Part shown: positions 53,878 through 63,814 of the stretch, piece by piece
Numbering within the stretch: position 1 is the stretch's first letter
Layout: each line of letters opens with the position of its first letter
From: Rivularia sp. PCC 7116
GTDB taxonomy: Bacteria; Cyanobacteriota; Cyanobacteriia; Cyanobacteriales; Nostocaceae
DNA length: 64,000 nt
NCBI RefSeq assembly: GCF_000316665.1
Contig: NC_019678.1
Location: forward strand, 8,527,001-8,591,000
Reading direction: 5' to 3'
Program-made: the position numbers and the translations under genes
Notes under the pieces: generated by a model
The model's database searches: none
Told to the model about the DNA's origin: nothing
What the model saw: the letters and a program-made list of their open reading frames with translations, nothing else

Positions 53878-53997
53878 ATGGAAGCTTTAGCCAATGTCAA
53901 TTGGGAAGTAATTTTTCAGCTAACGTCTGTAGCACTAATTATGTTAGCTGGCCCTGCGGTGATTTTTGTGTTGGCATTTCGCGGTGGCGATATGTAA
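53878..53997 (+). CDS. psb30: Photosystem II protein Psb30 (Ycf12)
   Basis: 39-residue single-helix protein: [20 protein letters not shown], then a helix ending [11 protein letters not shown] and the tail RGGDM. The GP-x-x-I/V-F-x-LA...RGG ending is characteristic of Psb30/Ycf12, a peripheral PSII core subunit near cytochrome b559 that stabilises the complex. A good ribosome site GGGAGGATACT precedes the ATG. It is too short for most ORF finders. It lies alone between the TnpB element and an STRR. Confidence 0.85.
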   Translation: MEALANVNWEVIFQLTSVALIMLAGPAVIFVLAFRGGDM

Positions 53998-54061
53998 TTT
54001 TCTTCGGGAGTTACGAGTTACACTCATAACTCCTGCAAGAAGTCAAGGGTTTAAGATTTTA

Positions 54062-54103
54062 GGTTAAAGGTTAAAGGTCAAAGGTTAAAGGTCAAAGGTT
54101 AAA
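54062..54103. repeat. STRR heptamer GGTTAAA/GGTCAAA x6
   Basis: Six tandem heptamers alternate GGTTAAA and GGTCAAA between psb30 and recJ. Confidence 0.9.
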
Positions 54104-54157
54104 GGTTCAAAATTATTAGCTCTTCATTCCTAGCTCCTAACTTTCCACTTCTCATTT

Positions 54158-56254
54158 CTAACTCTTCAGTGATTTTAAAGCTTTCAGAGCCGCTTGAATA
54201 ATATCGTAGTAAGGGGATTGAGATATATCAACCTTTTGGGCTTGCTCGCGATTAATTCCTAATAAACCTATATTATGTCCCGACTGAACCGCTAAAACTT
54301 TATTTTCGGGACTTTTAATTCTTAATTCTGCTGAAGAACCTTTCTGATAGATACCGCATATATACTGACGGCTACTATATACAAATGTGGCTCTAACTGG
54401 TTTGTCTTTGTAAGTAAAAAATAGGCGATCGCTATCTGCAAGTCTTACCCCTAATACTTCCAACTCGATAGAAGTGTTACCGTTAAAATTGTTTTCTTTA
54501 AGCTTATATGCAATATCTATTTTGTATGGTGGTTTTGGTAGCGGGAAATAATCGCGCCATCGCCAAGCTATGCCTTTGATTTTATGCTGTTGCCCATCAA
54601 TTGCCTGAGCAACCGTTAACTTAATATGACCTTTTCCAACAATTTGCTGCTCTACGACTTGAACGTTAGGAGTCCAAAAAACCGGATTCGGGTTATCAAT
54701 TCCACAAGGTTCTAAAGCATTAATTTGCTGGTAAAGTTCTCGATTGACTTCATTAATATTAGCTAAAGCGTCAATCTTCAATAAAGGTTTGAGGTGTTGA
54801 AGTTCGAGACACTGGTTTGCAAACTCGCTCAAACGCTGGCGTACTGCCTGCAAATTCTCTGCCGGTAAAGAAAATCCTCCCGCTGCTTTGTGTCCCCCAT
54901 ATTTCCCGAGGTAATCGTCGCAATATTGCAAAGCGTCAAAAACATTAAACTCGGGAATACCTCGGGCAGAGCCGCGAATATGGTTGTCATCTTCATAAGT
55001 ACCGATAAAAACCGGAACTCCATAACGTTCAACTAAGCGAGAAGCAACAATCCCAATTACCCCATGATGCCAATCTGGTTGAACTACAACTAATACTCGA
55101 TCTTCTTTTAAAGAAGCAAGATATTCGGTTTCTACAACTTCAATAGCTTTTTTTTCAATTTCCTCACACATCTCCCTACGGCTAGCATTAGTCGCTTCGC
55201 ACTGCATTGCCCGTTCGAGTGCTATACCTACATCATCAGTAGTTAATAATTCTATAACTATTTGGGGGTCGCCAATTCTACCAATAGCATTAATTCTAGG
55301 CCCCAAACGGAAACCTATATCGTCAGGTTTCAGAGATTTAGGGTTATTAATTTTTGAATTACTAAATTTGGGAGTTACCGCTCCTTGGCTACCCAAAGCT
55401 TGCACTCCAGCCATTTGAATCAATGCTTGTATCCCTGCTAATTGAGATTTGGGTAATAACCGTAAACCGCGTTTTACCCAGGTACGGTTAACCCCCACCA
55501 GCGGAGCCAAATCTGCAATTGTTCCTAGAGCAAATAATTCCAGCATCGTATCCGATATTTCTTCGGCTCTGCCCAACTTTTCTGCCAAAGACATCGCCAA
55601 AATATAAGCGACACCAACACCAGCAACGCCTCGATAAACGGAGGATTCAGGTAGTAACTTAGGATTTAAAATTGCGTCAGCAGGAGGTAATTTCTGAGGA
55701 ATATCGTGATGATCTGTAATAATTGTTTTTAATCCTAGTTCCTTAGCTCTAGCAATAGGTTCAAATGCGGAGATGCCATTGTCTACAGTTAGGATTATTC
55801 CTACACCTTCCGAATCAAACTCTTCAATAATTCGTTTATTGATACCATAACCTTCGTGCATCCGACTGGGGATAGCATAATCAACATCAGCTCCAAAAGT
55901 TCTCAAACTTCTCAAAAGTAAAGCCGTACTAGTCATCCCATCAGCATCATAATCCCCACAAATAGCTATTTTTTCTTGATTTGCAATTGCATTTTGCAGC
56001 AAATCAACACTCATGGCTAAATCCGGAAATTCCTCTAACGGTTCTGGTAAATTTAATGATTGTGGATTTAAAAATATTTCGGCAGTATCGGGTAAATCAA
56101 AGCCACGATTTATTAATAGCTGATTTATTAGAGGCGGCATATTAGTTACCTGCCCCAGTTTTCTTGCTAATTCAGTTTTTTGAGGATAAATTTGCCAGCG
56201 CTGTAATGGTAAATTATGACGACGCGAAGATTCGGGCTTGAGTTCGTCTTGCAT
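54158..56254 (-). CDS. recJ: Single-stranded-DNA-specific exonuclease RecJ
   Basis: 698 residues, longer than E. coli RecJ (577), as usual in cyanobacteria. Motif I is GDYDADGMTST (100-110), motif III DHHDIP (181-186), and the DHHA1 motif is GGHKAAGGFSLP. An OB-fold-like region near 520-600 binds DNA, and about 100 extra residues close the protein. It digests ssDNA 5' to 3' in recombination and mismatch repair. The upstream spacer and an STRR behind it leave it as a single gene. Confidence 0.93.
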   Translation of the reverse strand: MQDELKPESSRRHNLPLQRWQIYPQKTELARKLGQVTNMPPLINQLLINRGFDLPDTAEIFLNPQSLNLPEPLEEFPDLAMSVDLLQNAIANQEKIAICGDYDADGMTSTALLLRSLRTFGADVDYAIPSRMHEGYGINKRIIEEFDSEGVGIILTVDNGISAFEPIARAKELGLKTIITDHHDIPQKLPPADAILNPKLLPESSVYRGVAGVGVAYILAMSLAEKLGRAEEISDTMLELFALGTIADLAPLVGVNRTWVKRGLRLLPKSQLAGIQALIQMAGVQALGSQGAVTPKFSNSKINNPKSLKPDDIGFRLGPRINAIGRIGDPQIVIELLTTDDVGIALERAMQCEATNASRREMCEEIEKKAIEVVETEYLASLKEDRVLVVVQPDWHHGVIGIVASRLVERYGVPVFIGTYEDDNHIRGSARGIPEFNVFDALQYCDDYLGKYGGHKAAGGFSLPAENLQAVRQRLSEFANQCLELQHLKPLLKIDALANINEVNRELYQQINALEPCGIDNPNPVFWTPNVQVVEQQIVGKGHIKLTVAQAIDGQQHKIKGIAWRWRDYFPLPKPPYKIDIAYKLKENNFNGNTSIELEVLGVRLADSDRLFFTYKDKPVRATFVYSSRQYICGIYQKGSSAELRIKSPENKVLAVQSGHNIGLLGINREQAQKVDISQSPYYDIIQAALKALKSLKS

Positions 56255-56691
56255 ACGAAAAATTAGTATGAGTTAGGAATTGAGAGTTAAGAATCAGGAT
56301 TTAGAAATTGCGAGAAAGTAGAATATTTTCATTAACCTACGAACGCAACAACATTTTCAAGAGAGTTAAAAACATTGTTATCAAAGTTATCAACTTTAGA
56401 GTTCCTGTCTCAGCCTAAAAAATACTACCCATACAAATACAATTAGAGAATCAAAATTTATCTTCTTATAATAAAAAACCCGGTTTACAGTTTCAATTAG
56501 CAGATTTTTAGTTGCTAAATAAAAATAAACCGGTTTTTAGATTTATTAAATATGGAATCAATCAACGCAGCTAATGTATGAAGTACTTTGAAACTTAATT
56601 CTTACAACATGCCGAATGCGATTCTTCGCTCTTTGAGCAAAAGGCATATAAATTTCACTCTAGCAGCAATGACTTAATTCCAGGTTTACTG
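56255..56691. other. Intergenic region recJ to small secreted gene
   Basis: 437 bases with no gene. It holds the recJ promoter and the terminator-like structure at 56473-56539. Confidence 0.5.
56473..56539 (-). terminator. Candidate terminator of the small secreted protein gene
   Basis: On the leftward transcript AAAAACCGGTTTA pairs with TAAACCGGGTTTTTT across a 37-base loop, and the right arm ends in a T run followed by ATTATAAG. Confidence 0.45.
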
Positions 56692-57117
56692 CTAAAGCAT
56701 CTGTACGCGCCCATCATCGCGTATATAAATACCTCTATCTCCACCAATACGCCATTCGGGACGCAGCTCGACTTGCAGGGTAGCAAAGTTTGGTTTGGAA
56801 AGATTAGCTTTCAAAGATAATCCGTCTTGATTCCAGAAAACTACAGATATATTAGGTTCGGTTCCGTCTCCTTGTTCTAATCTTACTTGCTGTCCGGGGC
56901 GTAACAAAATTGGATTGCTACCCTGTGGTTTCTCTAAATAAATTGGATTTGGTGTTTTGTTTACTACCTGTACTCTGATGCGTCTACCGGGTGTAAATTG
57001 CAGTGGCTTTGTTCCGCACTGAGAAGCACAGGTTCCGGCAATCGCAGAATCAAGATTATGATTAAATCCTAGTAATAGGCTTGTTGCTATTAAAGTTGCA
57101 GATAATAATTTCGACAT
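56692..57117 (-). CDS. Secreted hypothetical protein
   Basis: 141 residues. The N-terminus is a signal peptide (MSKLLSATLIATSLLLGF, cleaved near AIAG-TCASQ). The mature part is beta-rich with a conserved-looking block RIRVQVVNKTPNPIYLEKPQ and LRPGQQVRLEQGD. Two cysteines (CASQC) follow the cleavage site. I do not recognise a named family. It is likely periplasmic or outer-membrane associated. Confidence 0.7.
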   Translation of the reverse strand: MSKLLSATLIATSLLLGFNHNLDSAIAGTCASQCGTKPLQFTPGRRIRVQVVNKTPNPIYLEKPQGSNPILLRPGQQVRLEQGDGTEPNISVVFWNQDGLSLKANLSKPNFATLQVELRPEWRIGGDRGIYIRDDGRVQML

Positions 57118-57762
57118 CGCTAGCTAAACTGGTAGAAGTAAAATAAGGTAAATTTGAATACCCCAAGCTAACACCATTGTGAGAAAATGAGTATCGCAAA
57201 TGTATGTAACCAGAGCAGAATGTTGCTTACCTGAGTTCGGTAAACACCGCTGTTAAATTGCAATTACACTCAAATAAATTTACGGTTTCATTTATAAAAA
57301 TCATCGCGAATCAACAATTATCCTAAAACTGACAAATTTGAGCATTTAATTTAATATTCAGCGATTATCATCAAAAAGCCAAGGATAATTAACTTGCTAT
57401 TTTCTTGACAATAAAATTTTCAATATCCGTATTTTGCTAACTCAAAAAATCTCCCAAACTACTTGCAATACAAATAATTAAAAGGATAAATAAAAAATAA
57501 TTCTGATGATAAATATAACTTAGTCAATGATTATTTTATACATGCATCGATACAGATTGAATAGGTTATAAGATATTTTTGTCTATAATTTGAGCCATAG
57601 CTTCTTATATCTACAATTTTAGCGCTAAGAATAAAAAATATAAAAAACTTAGAAAATGCAAATGTTTAAATTTGATGACTTTTAAAATGTCGGTTTTTCT
57701 GTTTTGCAAGAATATGAGTCAGCTAAGGTGTAAAATATATACTTTATAATCTACTAGAAAAT
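57118..57762. other. AT-rich divergent region upstream of asnB
   Basis: 645 bases without a gene or a recognised repeat. It should contain the promoters of the secreted-protein gene and of the asparagine synthetase gene. No exact GTA-N8-TAC site was noticed next to asnB. Confidence 0.45.
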
Positions 57763-59265
57763 ATGTGCGGTATTACTGGTATCTGGGGTGACACCAATCC
57801 CATTTTGGTAAAAAGCATGATGGATAGCATCGCTCACCGAGGCCCTGATGCAGAAGGAATGTATACTCCTGCAAATCAATCCGGGAATTTGGGACACCGA
57901 CGCTTGAGTATTATGGACCCAAAAGGTGGAGACCAGCCAATCTACGGAGAAGTCCCAACTCGTGCGATTATCGCAAACGGAGAAATTTATAACTTTCCTC
58001 AATTACGTTCCAATTTACAAGAGCAAAGTGATTTTCAAACTAGCAGCGATAGCGAAGCTATTCTCAGACTTTACGAAGATAGGGGAGTTTCTGCAATAGA
58101 AGAACTTGATGGAATGTACGCTTTTGCGATAGCGGATGGAGATAAGTTATTAGTGGCTCGCGACCCAATTGGTATCAAACCTCTATATTATGGGGAAATG
58201 GGCGGAGCTTGGGTGTTTGCTTCGGAACTCAAAGCGATTTCTCAACATTGCAATAACGTTAAAGAGTTTCCCCCCGGTAGTTATTACCATTCAGACCAAG
58301 GCTTTTCTACTTTTTATAGCGTTCCAGATTTATACCCGGATAGCAGTGTTGATGTCGAAGCCTTAATCGCAAGAGTGCGTCAGACGGTAGAAGAATCCGT
58401 AATTAAGCGCTTAATGAGCGATGTGCCTTTAGGGGCTTTTCTTTCTGGTGGACTTGATAGCAGCATTATTGCAGCAGTTGCCAAGCAGCATAAACAAGAG
58501 TTGCACACTTTTAGCGTTGGTATTGGCAACAGTCGTGATTTAGAAGCAGCTCGTTTGGTAAGCGCCCATTTAGGAACAATTCATCACGAGTACATTATTA
58601 CTCCAGAAGAAGTAAACGCCAAACTACCAGAAATTATTTATTTCTTAGAATCTTTTGACCAAGATTTGGTTCGCAGCGCCATTCCTTGCTACTTTACCTC
58701 TCGAATGGCAGCCGATTATGTCAAAGTTATCCTTACCGGAGAAGGTGCGGACGAGCTATTTGCAGGCTATACCTACTATAAAGATATTCCCGACGAAGAA
58801 ATTCTTCACAAAGAATTACGTCGCTCGGTTTCTAGTTTGCACAATATCAATTTACAACGAGTTGACCGGATGACAATGGCTCATGCCATTGAAGGAAGGG
58901 TTCCATTCCTAGATTTGAACATGATTGAATTAGGTCAGCAAATTCCAGCTAATCTGAAATTAGTCGGAGAACCCTTAGTCGAAAAATGGATTTTGCGTAA
59001 AGCCTTTGAGGATATGCTTCCCTCAGAAATCGTCTGGAGAAAAAAAGAACAGTTTGACGAAGGAAGTGGAACTGTAGATATGTTAGAAGAAATGCTTTCG
59101 CAGAAAATGACCACCGCAGAAGCTAAAAATTATCAAACAAAATACTCTCATATCACTTTGCGATCGCCCGAAGAATGTTTTTATCACAATATTTTCATGG
59201 ATGTTTTTAAGAATTATGAGGTTGTATCAAGTAATGTTGCTCGTTGGTCAGAACGCCCTGTATAA
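57763..59265 (+). CDS. asnB: Glutamine-hydrolysing asparagine synthetase
   Basis: 500 residues. The glutaminase domain starts MCGITGIWGD, so Cys2 is the N-terminal nucleophile after Met removal; RRLSIMDPKGGDQPI and NGEIYNF are the usual Gln-binding blocks. The synthetase domain has the PP-loop LSGGLDSS, LTGEGADELFAGYTYY and RVPFLDLNMIEL. It transfers glutamine amide nitrogen to aspartate using ATP. The length is close to plant/E. coli type AsnB (about 550). A methyltransferase gene follows by 263 bases on the same strand. Amidotransferase use in a pathway other than asparagine synthesis cannot be excluded. Confidence 0.9.
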   Translation: MCGITGIWGDTNPILVKSMMDSIAHRGPDAEGMYTPANQSGNLGHRRLSIMDPKGGDQPIYGEVPTRAIIANGEIYNFPQLRSNLQEQSDFQTSSDSEAILRLYEDRGVSAIEELDGMYAFAIADGDKLLVARDPIGIKPLYYGEMGGAWVFASELKAISQHCNNVKEFPPGSYYHSDQGFSTFYSVPDLYPDSSVDVEALIARVRQTVEESVIKRLMSDVPLGAFLSGGLDSSIIAAVAKQHKQELHTFSVGIGNSRDLEAARLVSAHLGTIHHEYIITPEEVNAKLPEIIYFLESFDQDLVRSAIPCYFTSRMAADYVKVILTGEGADELFAGYTYYKDIPDEEILHKELRRSVSSLHNINLQRVDRMTMAHAIEGRVPFLDLNMIELGQQIPANLKLVGEPLVEKWILRKAFEDMLPSEIVWRKKEQFDEGSGTVDMLEEMLSQKMTTAEAKNYQTKYSHITLRSPEECFYHNIFMDVFKNYEVVSSNVARWSERPV

Positions 59266-59528
59266 AGTTTAATAGCCTGATTTAATTTTTCTTAACAATT
59301 CCTGTAAGCCTTGATTGATAAGCTGTTTAGCCGCTGGATTTAAAAAGTAAGTTGACAATCTGGTTTAGGTGCAAAATAGTATCAAAAAGACATGCTTGGC
59401 GAGAAAAATACACGTATAAAACGTTGTAATTCCCGCACAAACTTGAACTGGGGTTTTGTATAGGGTGTAGCGTGTGAGAGAATAAGTATGAATTCTCTCT
59501 TGATAGAAATTTCATTTCTTTAGGGTAT

Positions 59529-60803
59529 ATGAATCAACAGACTGTGTTGAATAACGTATTAAACAACTACGCTAAAGCAGTTGAAGTAGGAGCCTATGAC
59601 AGTAAATTAATGGGTCTGGGTAGCAAGTGCGATAGCGTGCGGCAGTATTGGGAAGACCGTTATACCCGTTACGTTCTTAGCCCTCCTATTCGGCGGTTGC
59701 TCGAAAGAACGCGAGCCGATAATCGAGGAATTCGGATTATGGATCTTGGATGTGGTGCAGGCGAAGGGTGGAATATCCTCACAACCTTACCCCGTACAAG
59801 TCCAACTTTAGATTCTCAATTCAGTTCACTTTTGGGTGGATCGGATATCGATTTTTATAAAGGGGTTGATATCAGCCCTGCAATGATAGGCAAAGCTGAG
59901 AGTATTCACGCTCATCACGACCAAACTAAATTTGTTGTGGCAGACCTTGATGAAGGGCTTCCTATCGAATCTGGGGAAAAACCTTACGATGTTTATTTCT
60001 CTTCCTATGGGTCTTTATCTCACCTCTCTGACGACAGCCTCGGCAAGTTAGTTGGAGATATTTGCCAGAATATGGGCGATAGAGCTATTTTTGTAGCTGA
60101 TTTGCTCGGTCGTTATTCCTACGAATGGCCTTGTTATTGGGGAGAAGTTCAAGGAAAAGCCAGCGACATGCAGACTTATTCTATGTCTTATCTTTATCCC
60201 CCAGAGAAAAGAAATACAGAAGATGTAGAGAGATTTCCAATTCGTTACTGGGGTGGAGAAGAACTCGACTGCTTCTTGAGAGTAGTTGCAGAAAAAATGA
60301 ATGTCAAAGTTGGAGAGTTTCATTTGTGCGATCGCTCTATCTTAGTAGGTCGTCATACAGATACTAGCGAATTCAACCCCCAAGCCTCTCCCCTGAGAAG
60401 TGCTATAAACTCTTTACACGCAATCGACATACGCACCGATTTAACCCAATTAATTTTTGACTATCAGCCCCATCCGAAACACCCTCACATCAACCGCTTT
60501 TTCCAAAACCTACAAACTGCTTGGAATGCATTGGTATACGGCTGCATAGAAAGTCTAGATATGTGGCGCAATCCTGAAAAATTGCTGATCGAACCACCAA
60601 TAGAACAACCACCGATTGTTCTAGACAGCATTCGTATTCTGCGCCGTCTGATTAATCAAGCCCCTAACTTACACTTTGATGACCCCCGAGCCAATTTGAT
60701 TGAACCCCAACTAGCTTATTTACTACGAAACCTAGAATGGAATCTTCAGCAAGGTTTAGGGGCTTCTCATGGTTTATTAGCAATATACGAATTTCGCCGT
60801 TAG
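59529..60803 (+). CDS. Class I SAM-dependent methyltransferase with extra C-terminal domain
   Basis: 424 residues. Rossmann methyltransferase domain about 30-270: motif I IMDLGCGAGEGW, then DISPAMIGKAE (acidic residue after strand 2), and FVVADLDEGLP. Residues about 270-424 form a second, helical domain (AINSLHAIDIRTDLTQLIFD) with no motif I recognise. The substrate is unknown. It follows asnB in the same direction with a separate leader, so the two may act together, which is inference. Confidence 0.8.
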   Translation: MNQQTVLNNVLNNYAKAVEVGAYDSKLMGLGSKCDSVRQYWEDRYTRYVLSPPIRRLLERTRADNRGIRIMDLGCGAGEGWNILTTLPRTSPTLDSQFSSLLGGSDIDFYKGVDISPAMIGKAESIHAHHDQTKFVVADLDEGLPIESGEKPYDVYFSSYGSLSHLSDDSLGKLVGDICQNMGDRAIFVADLLGRYSYEWPCYWGEVQGKASDMQTYSMSYLYPPEKRNTEDVERFPIRYWGGEELDCFLRVVAEKMNVKVGEFHLCDRSILVGRHTDTSEFNPQASPLRSAINSLHAIDIRTDLTQLIFDYQPHPKHPHINRFFQNLQTAWNALVYGCIESLDMWRNPEKLLIEPPIEQPPIVLDSIRILRRLINQAPNLHFDDPRANLIEPQLAYLLRNLEWNLQQGLGASHGLLAIYEFRR

Positions 60804-61379
60804 ATCGTAACGACGAAAATAGAATGGCTGTTTGAAATGTTGAAAATAGACTTGAATAACAATCCATAAGAAATTTAGTTTTGTGGATAGTTATTTGCTT
60901 CTATATTTCAAAAGCGTCCTTTGATTTCAGGATTCAGTGAATGTTGAATTATCTTAGACAGTTCAATTAAATACTTGGAATTTTTTGTCAGCGATTTGAG
61001 TTGACCGATTTTTTCAAAAAACTTGTGAGGAGTTGCAAATGTCAGCAGGGGGCATAATGCCCCTAATGCTTCTTTCTAGCAAATATTTTACTTGATGAGA
61101 AATTAACAGAAGATTATATTAATAAATTCCTAATCTAAAGATATACCATAAAATTAGTTTAATTAATCATACGATTGTAACTTTTTTTAATAGCCAGAAT
61201 TCAATTCCAACTCAAATCCGACTTTAGTTATTTTTGAATAAGATAAAACAAAATTGTCAATTTCAGTAAACACTATGCAGTACAGCCTCTAAGCAAGATA
61301 GCAATCCCAAAATTCTGGCGATCGCTATCCTACTATTTAAAAATCATTGCTGCGAACTGCAAACAGTCCGGTTAATTGC
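60804..61379. other. Convergent intergenic region
   Basis: 576 bases between two converging genes. A hairpin GGGGC-ATAAT-GCCCC (61049-61063) lies about 250 bases after the methyltransferase stop and could act as a weak terminator. The remainder is AT-rich with nothing else recognised. Confidence 0.5.
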
Positions 61380-62747
61380 TTACATTCCAAACCAGGAAAG
61401 AAAGCCTTGCCAAAATGAAATACTTGCTTGTCCTTCAAGCTTCATTTTTTGGCGGATATCTTGAATATTCCAGTTAGTTAATCTGGCGAGAGTTTGTGCT
61501 TCTTTTTCAAAACGTTTTCTTAAACTTCTTTTATATTGCCTGCCAGCGCTACAGTCAGTTTTGCCAGTAAAAGCATGTTGTAAAACGTAACGTCCTTGAA
61601 AATTGTCGCGATTAGAAGTTTCCTGAAACATCAAGTCTTCAGGAAACTTATTGCGGGTATAGCGGACGTGCAAACGAGTAATGAAAACGTTATTAGAAAC
61701 TGGACGGCGACGGAAATTAGGAGGTGCGATTTCATTAGAATTATCATTCAGCCAAAATACTCCAGCATCCTTAAGTTCTTCTCTTGATAGTGGATCGGCC
61801 GAACAAGGGTCGCAATTACTCATATCCCAAGCGTATTCTAAAAATGCAACCTTTTTATCTTCTTTTGTATATGAAGTTTGGAACATGGATTTGTAAAAGT
61901 CACCAAACTCTTCTTTGATATACACCGGAATATTCACATTTGAGGGAATTTTTGCAGTGCGGTAGTTAGTAAGTTCCGCTTGTCCTTTAGGCGAAAGAAT
62001 ATAGGCAATTAAATCTTGTTCTGATGTCGAATTAACCATCCCCAAACGAATCGGTAACATAAACTTAGGAGATTCGTAGGCAATTTGTAGAGGACGAAGT
62101 TTCTGATAACCGTTTTCGTCAAACTTTTCTAAGTTAACTTTTGCCACAAAGAACTTCATCTTTTGACGAATATAAGGTCTTAGTAGCTGTTTCGCACCCC
62201 TAGGAATTTTGTAACCGTTACCGCGAAGCCATCTTTCTAAACCTCTCGATTCCTTGGCGCTGAGGATAACAATATCGTATTCACCCACATTAAATTGTGC
62301 TTCCACCGTCACACCCAAATTGCGGTTACTTCTTTTCATCGCTTGATTTGCTATTGGTGCTGGAGGTGGAGCTGCACTTTCTAATGCTCTGTCATACATA
62401 ACAGGGGCACAGGGGTCATCATCAAAATATTCGACTAATCGCGGAGCGCTAAAAGCATCCAAACGTTCGATTATTTTAGGTTTACCAACCTGAACTTGTT
62501 CTTCCTTTAATACAGTCGGTACGGGTACAACCATAGCAAAATCTTTGACATCGCCTTGATAATCATTCGCCATAGTTAATACAGTGCGATTATCTTTACG
62601 AGCGATTACCACCTGAGAAGCTTTGTTATACAGCTTTGAATCTGCCTTAGCAACATAAAAACCACAAAAAGCCAAAGCCGAAGGAGTAAAGCCAATAAGG
62701 ATTACAAAAGCTAACAATACACAAATTAGTGCGCGAAATATTTTCAT
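61380..62747 (-). CDS. DUF2330 domain-containing secreted protein
   Basis: 455 residues. The signal peptide runs through LLAFVILIGFTPSALA, followed by FCGFYVAKADSKLYNKASQVVIARKDNRTVLTMANDYQGD as the DUF2330 opening. An inner YDIVILSAKESRGLERWLRGNGYKIP block and a C-terminal Cys pair region (SNCDPCSADP) are also visible. DUF2330 proteins are extracytoplasmic and of unknown role. The gene ends 15 bases after the RnfD-like gene start order, so the two form a leftward operon with the RnfD-like gene first. Confidence 0.85.
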   Translation of the reverse strand: MKIFRALICVLLAFVILIGFTPSALAFCGFYVAKADSKLYNKASQVVIARKDNRTVLTMANDYQGDVKDFAMVVPVPTVLKEEQVQVGKPKIIERLDAFSAPRLVEYFDDDPCAPVMYDRALESAAPPPAPIANQAMKRSNRNLGVTVEAQFNVGEYDIVILSAKESRGLERWLRGNGYKIPRGAKQLLRPYIRQKMKFFVAKVNLEKFDENGYQKLRPLQIAYESPKFMLPIRLGMVNSTSEQDLIAYILSPKGQAELTNYRTAKIPSNVNIPVYIKEEFGDFYKSMFQTSYTKEDKKVAFLEYAWDMSNCDPCSADPLSREELKDAGVFWLNDNSNEIAPPNFRRRPVSNNVFITRLHVRYTRNKFPEDLMFQETSNRDNFQGRYVLQHAFTGKTDCSAGRQYKRSLRKRFEKEAQTLARLTNWNIQDIRQKMKLEGQASISFWQGFLSWFGM

Positions 62748-62762
62748 AAGAGTTTTTATTTT

Positions 62763-63599
62763 TTAGTGGTTAGTTGTTAGTTGTTCATTGCTCCACGAAA
62801 ATCGCGATGCTTTCCAAAGCTGGTCGAATATAACCGTCAGCGGTGCCAGAGCAAATAATGCCCAAAATACTGCTGTGGAAAGATAAAAATTGTTTCGCAG
62901 AACAAAGGTTACTAGGGCAATGCAAGCTGCCCAAGTTAATCTTCCAACACGGGAATTGGGGATGGAGCGGGGATCGGTCACCATGAACAATGCAAACAGC
63001 AGCAAAGAACCGCTCATCAAACGATGTATGTAAACATCCCAAGTCCAATCCAGCCATAAATTACGTGCAGCCTCTAAGAAGGCGTAAAAACCTAAAAAAG
63101 CTGCCGTAGTATCCCAACGTCCGATACGATGCAAAATCATGCCACCCGTACCAACAAACAACAGTCCATACCACCAGTCTTCGCCCCATTGCCCTGGAGA
63201 AACCCAAGCATCAGGAGTTAGAACCAATGCAGAAATGATTCCGAAATTTGCTGGATTGAAAAAATGCTTATTTCCGAACTTAAAAACAAATTTACTGGCG
63301 ATCGCCATTGCAGCAGCAAACAACATCGTTGTGGGATAATCGGCTCGTAGAAGTAAGCTAATTCCCAAAGATGTAATTAAAGGACTGCGAATATTTGTCT
63401 TATGCTCAAGATTTTCTTTGACCTTTGCAAACGACCAAAGATTTACGATAAACGTTAAGAGCCATTGCGTAACTAAGCTAGTAGCAATTGCAACTAATAT
63501 CATCGTCGGTCGCAGCGTCCAATCTCTTGTACCTATACCTAAAACAAGGAACAAAGAAAGATAAACTATTTGATAATCTCGTATATCTTTAAACAACAT
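62763..63599 (-). CDS. RnfD/NqrB-like membrane protein
   Basis: 278 residues, nearly all hydrophobic, with about nine helices. Conserved blocks of the RnfD/NqrB family are FGNKHFFNPANFGIISAL and MVTDPRSIPNSRVGRL. The flavin-attachment threonine motif (SGAT type) is not evident, so the covalent FMN may be missing. No other rnf or nqr gene is adjacent. It pairs with the DUF2330 gene, 15 bases downstream. The role may be electron transfer or transport linked to the secreted partner; this is inference. Confidence 0.8.
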   Translation of the reverse strand: MLFKDIRDYQIVYLSLFLVLGIGTRDWTLRPTMILVAIATSLVTQWLLTFIVNLWSFAKVKENLEHKTNIRSPLITSLGISLLLRADYPTTMLFAAAMAIASKFVFKFGNKHFFNPANFGIISALVLTPDAWVSPGQWGEDWWYGLLFVGTGGMILHRIGRWDTTAAFLGFYAFLEAARNLWLDWTWDVYIHRLMSGSLLLFALFMVTDPRSIPNSRVGRLTWAACIALVTFVLRNNFYLSTAVFWALFALAPLTVIFDQLWKASRFSWSNEQLTTNH

Positions 63600-63761
63600 T
63601 ACCGGTTCATTCCGGGATTACTCCTAAATTTATCTCAATCTAAACTATAAAAAAGTTATTTGGTTATATGGTTACAGAATTTGTTACAGCAACTATATGA
63701 ACAATTTGACACTCGAATGCTGCTGCTCGTTCCCAAACGACTGCTGGTAAAACTTTTTAAC

Positions 63762-63810
63762 TAAAATCTAAAATCTAAAATCTAAAATCCAACATCCAAA
63801 ATCTAAAGTC
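63762..63810. repeat. STRR heptamer TAAAATC x7 (degenerate)
   Basis: Four exact TAAAATC units, then CAACATC, CAAAATC and TAAAGTC, ending 4 bases before the ATG of the next gene. Confidence 0.85.
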
Positions 63811-63814
63811 CTAA

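Noticed and set aside
54062-54103. CRISPR-like array
   Set aside because: Heptamers are directly tandem without unique spacers; this is an STRR. No CRISPR array was seen anywhere in the window.
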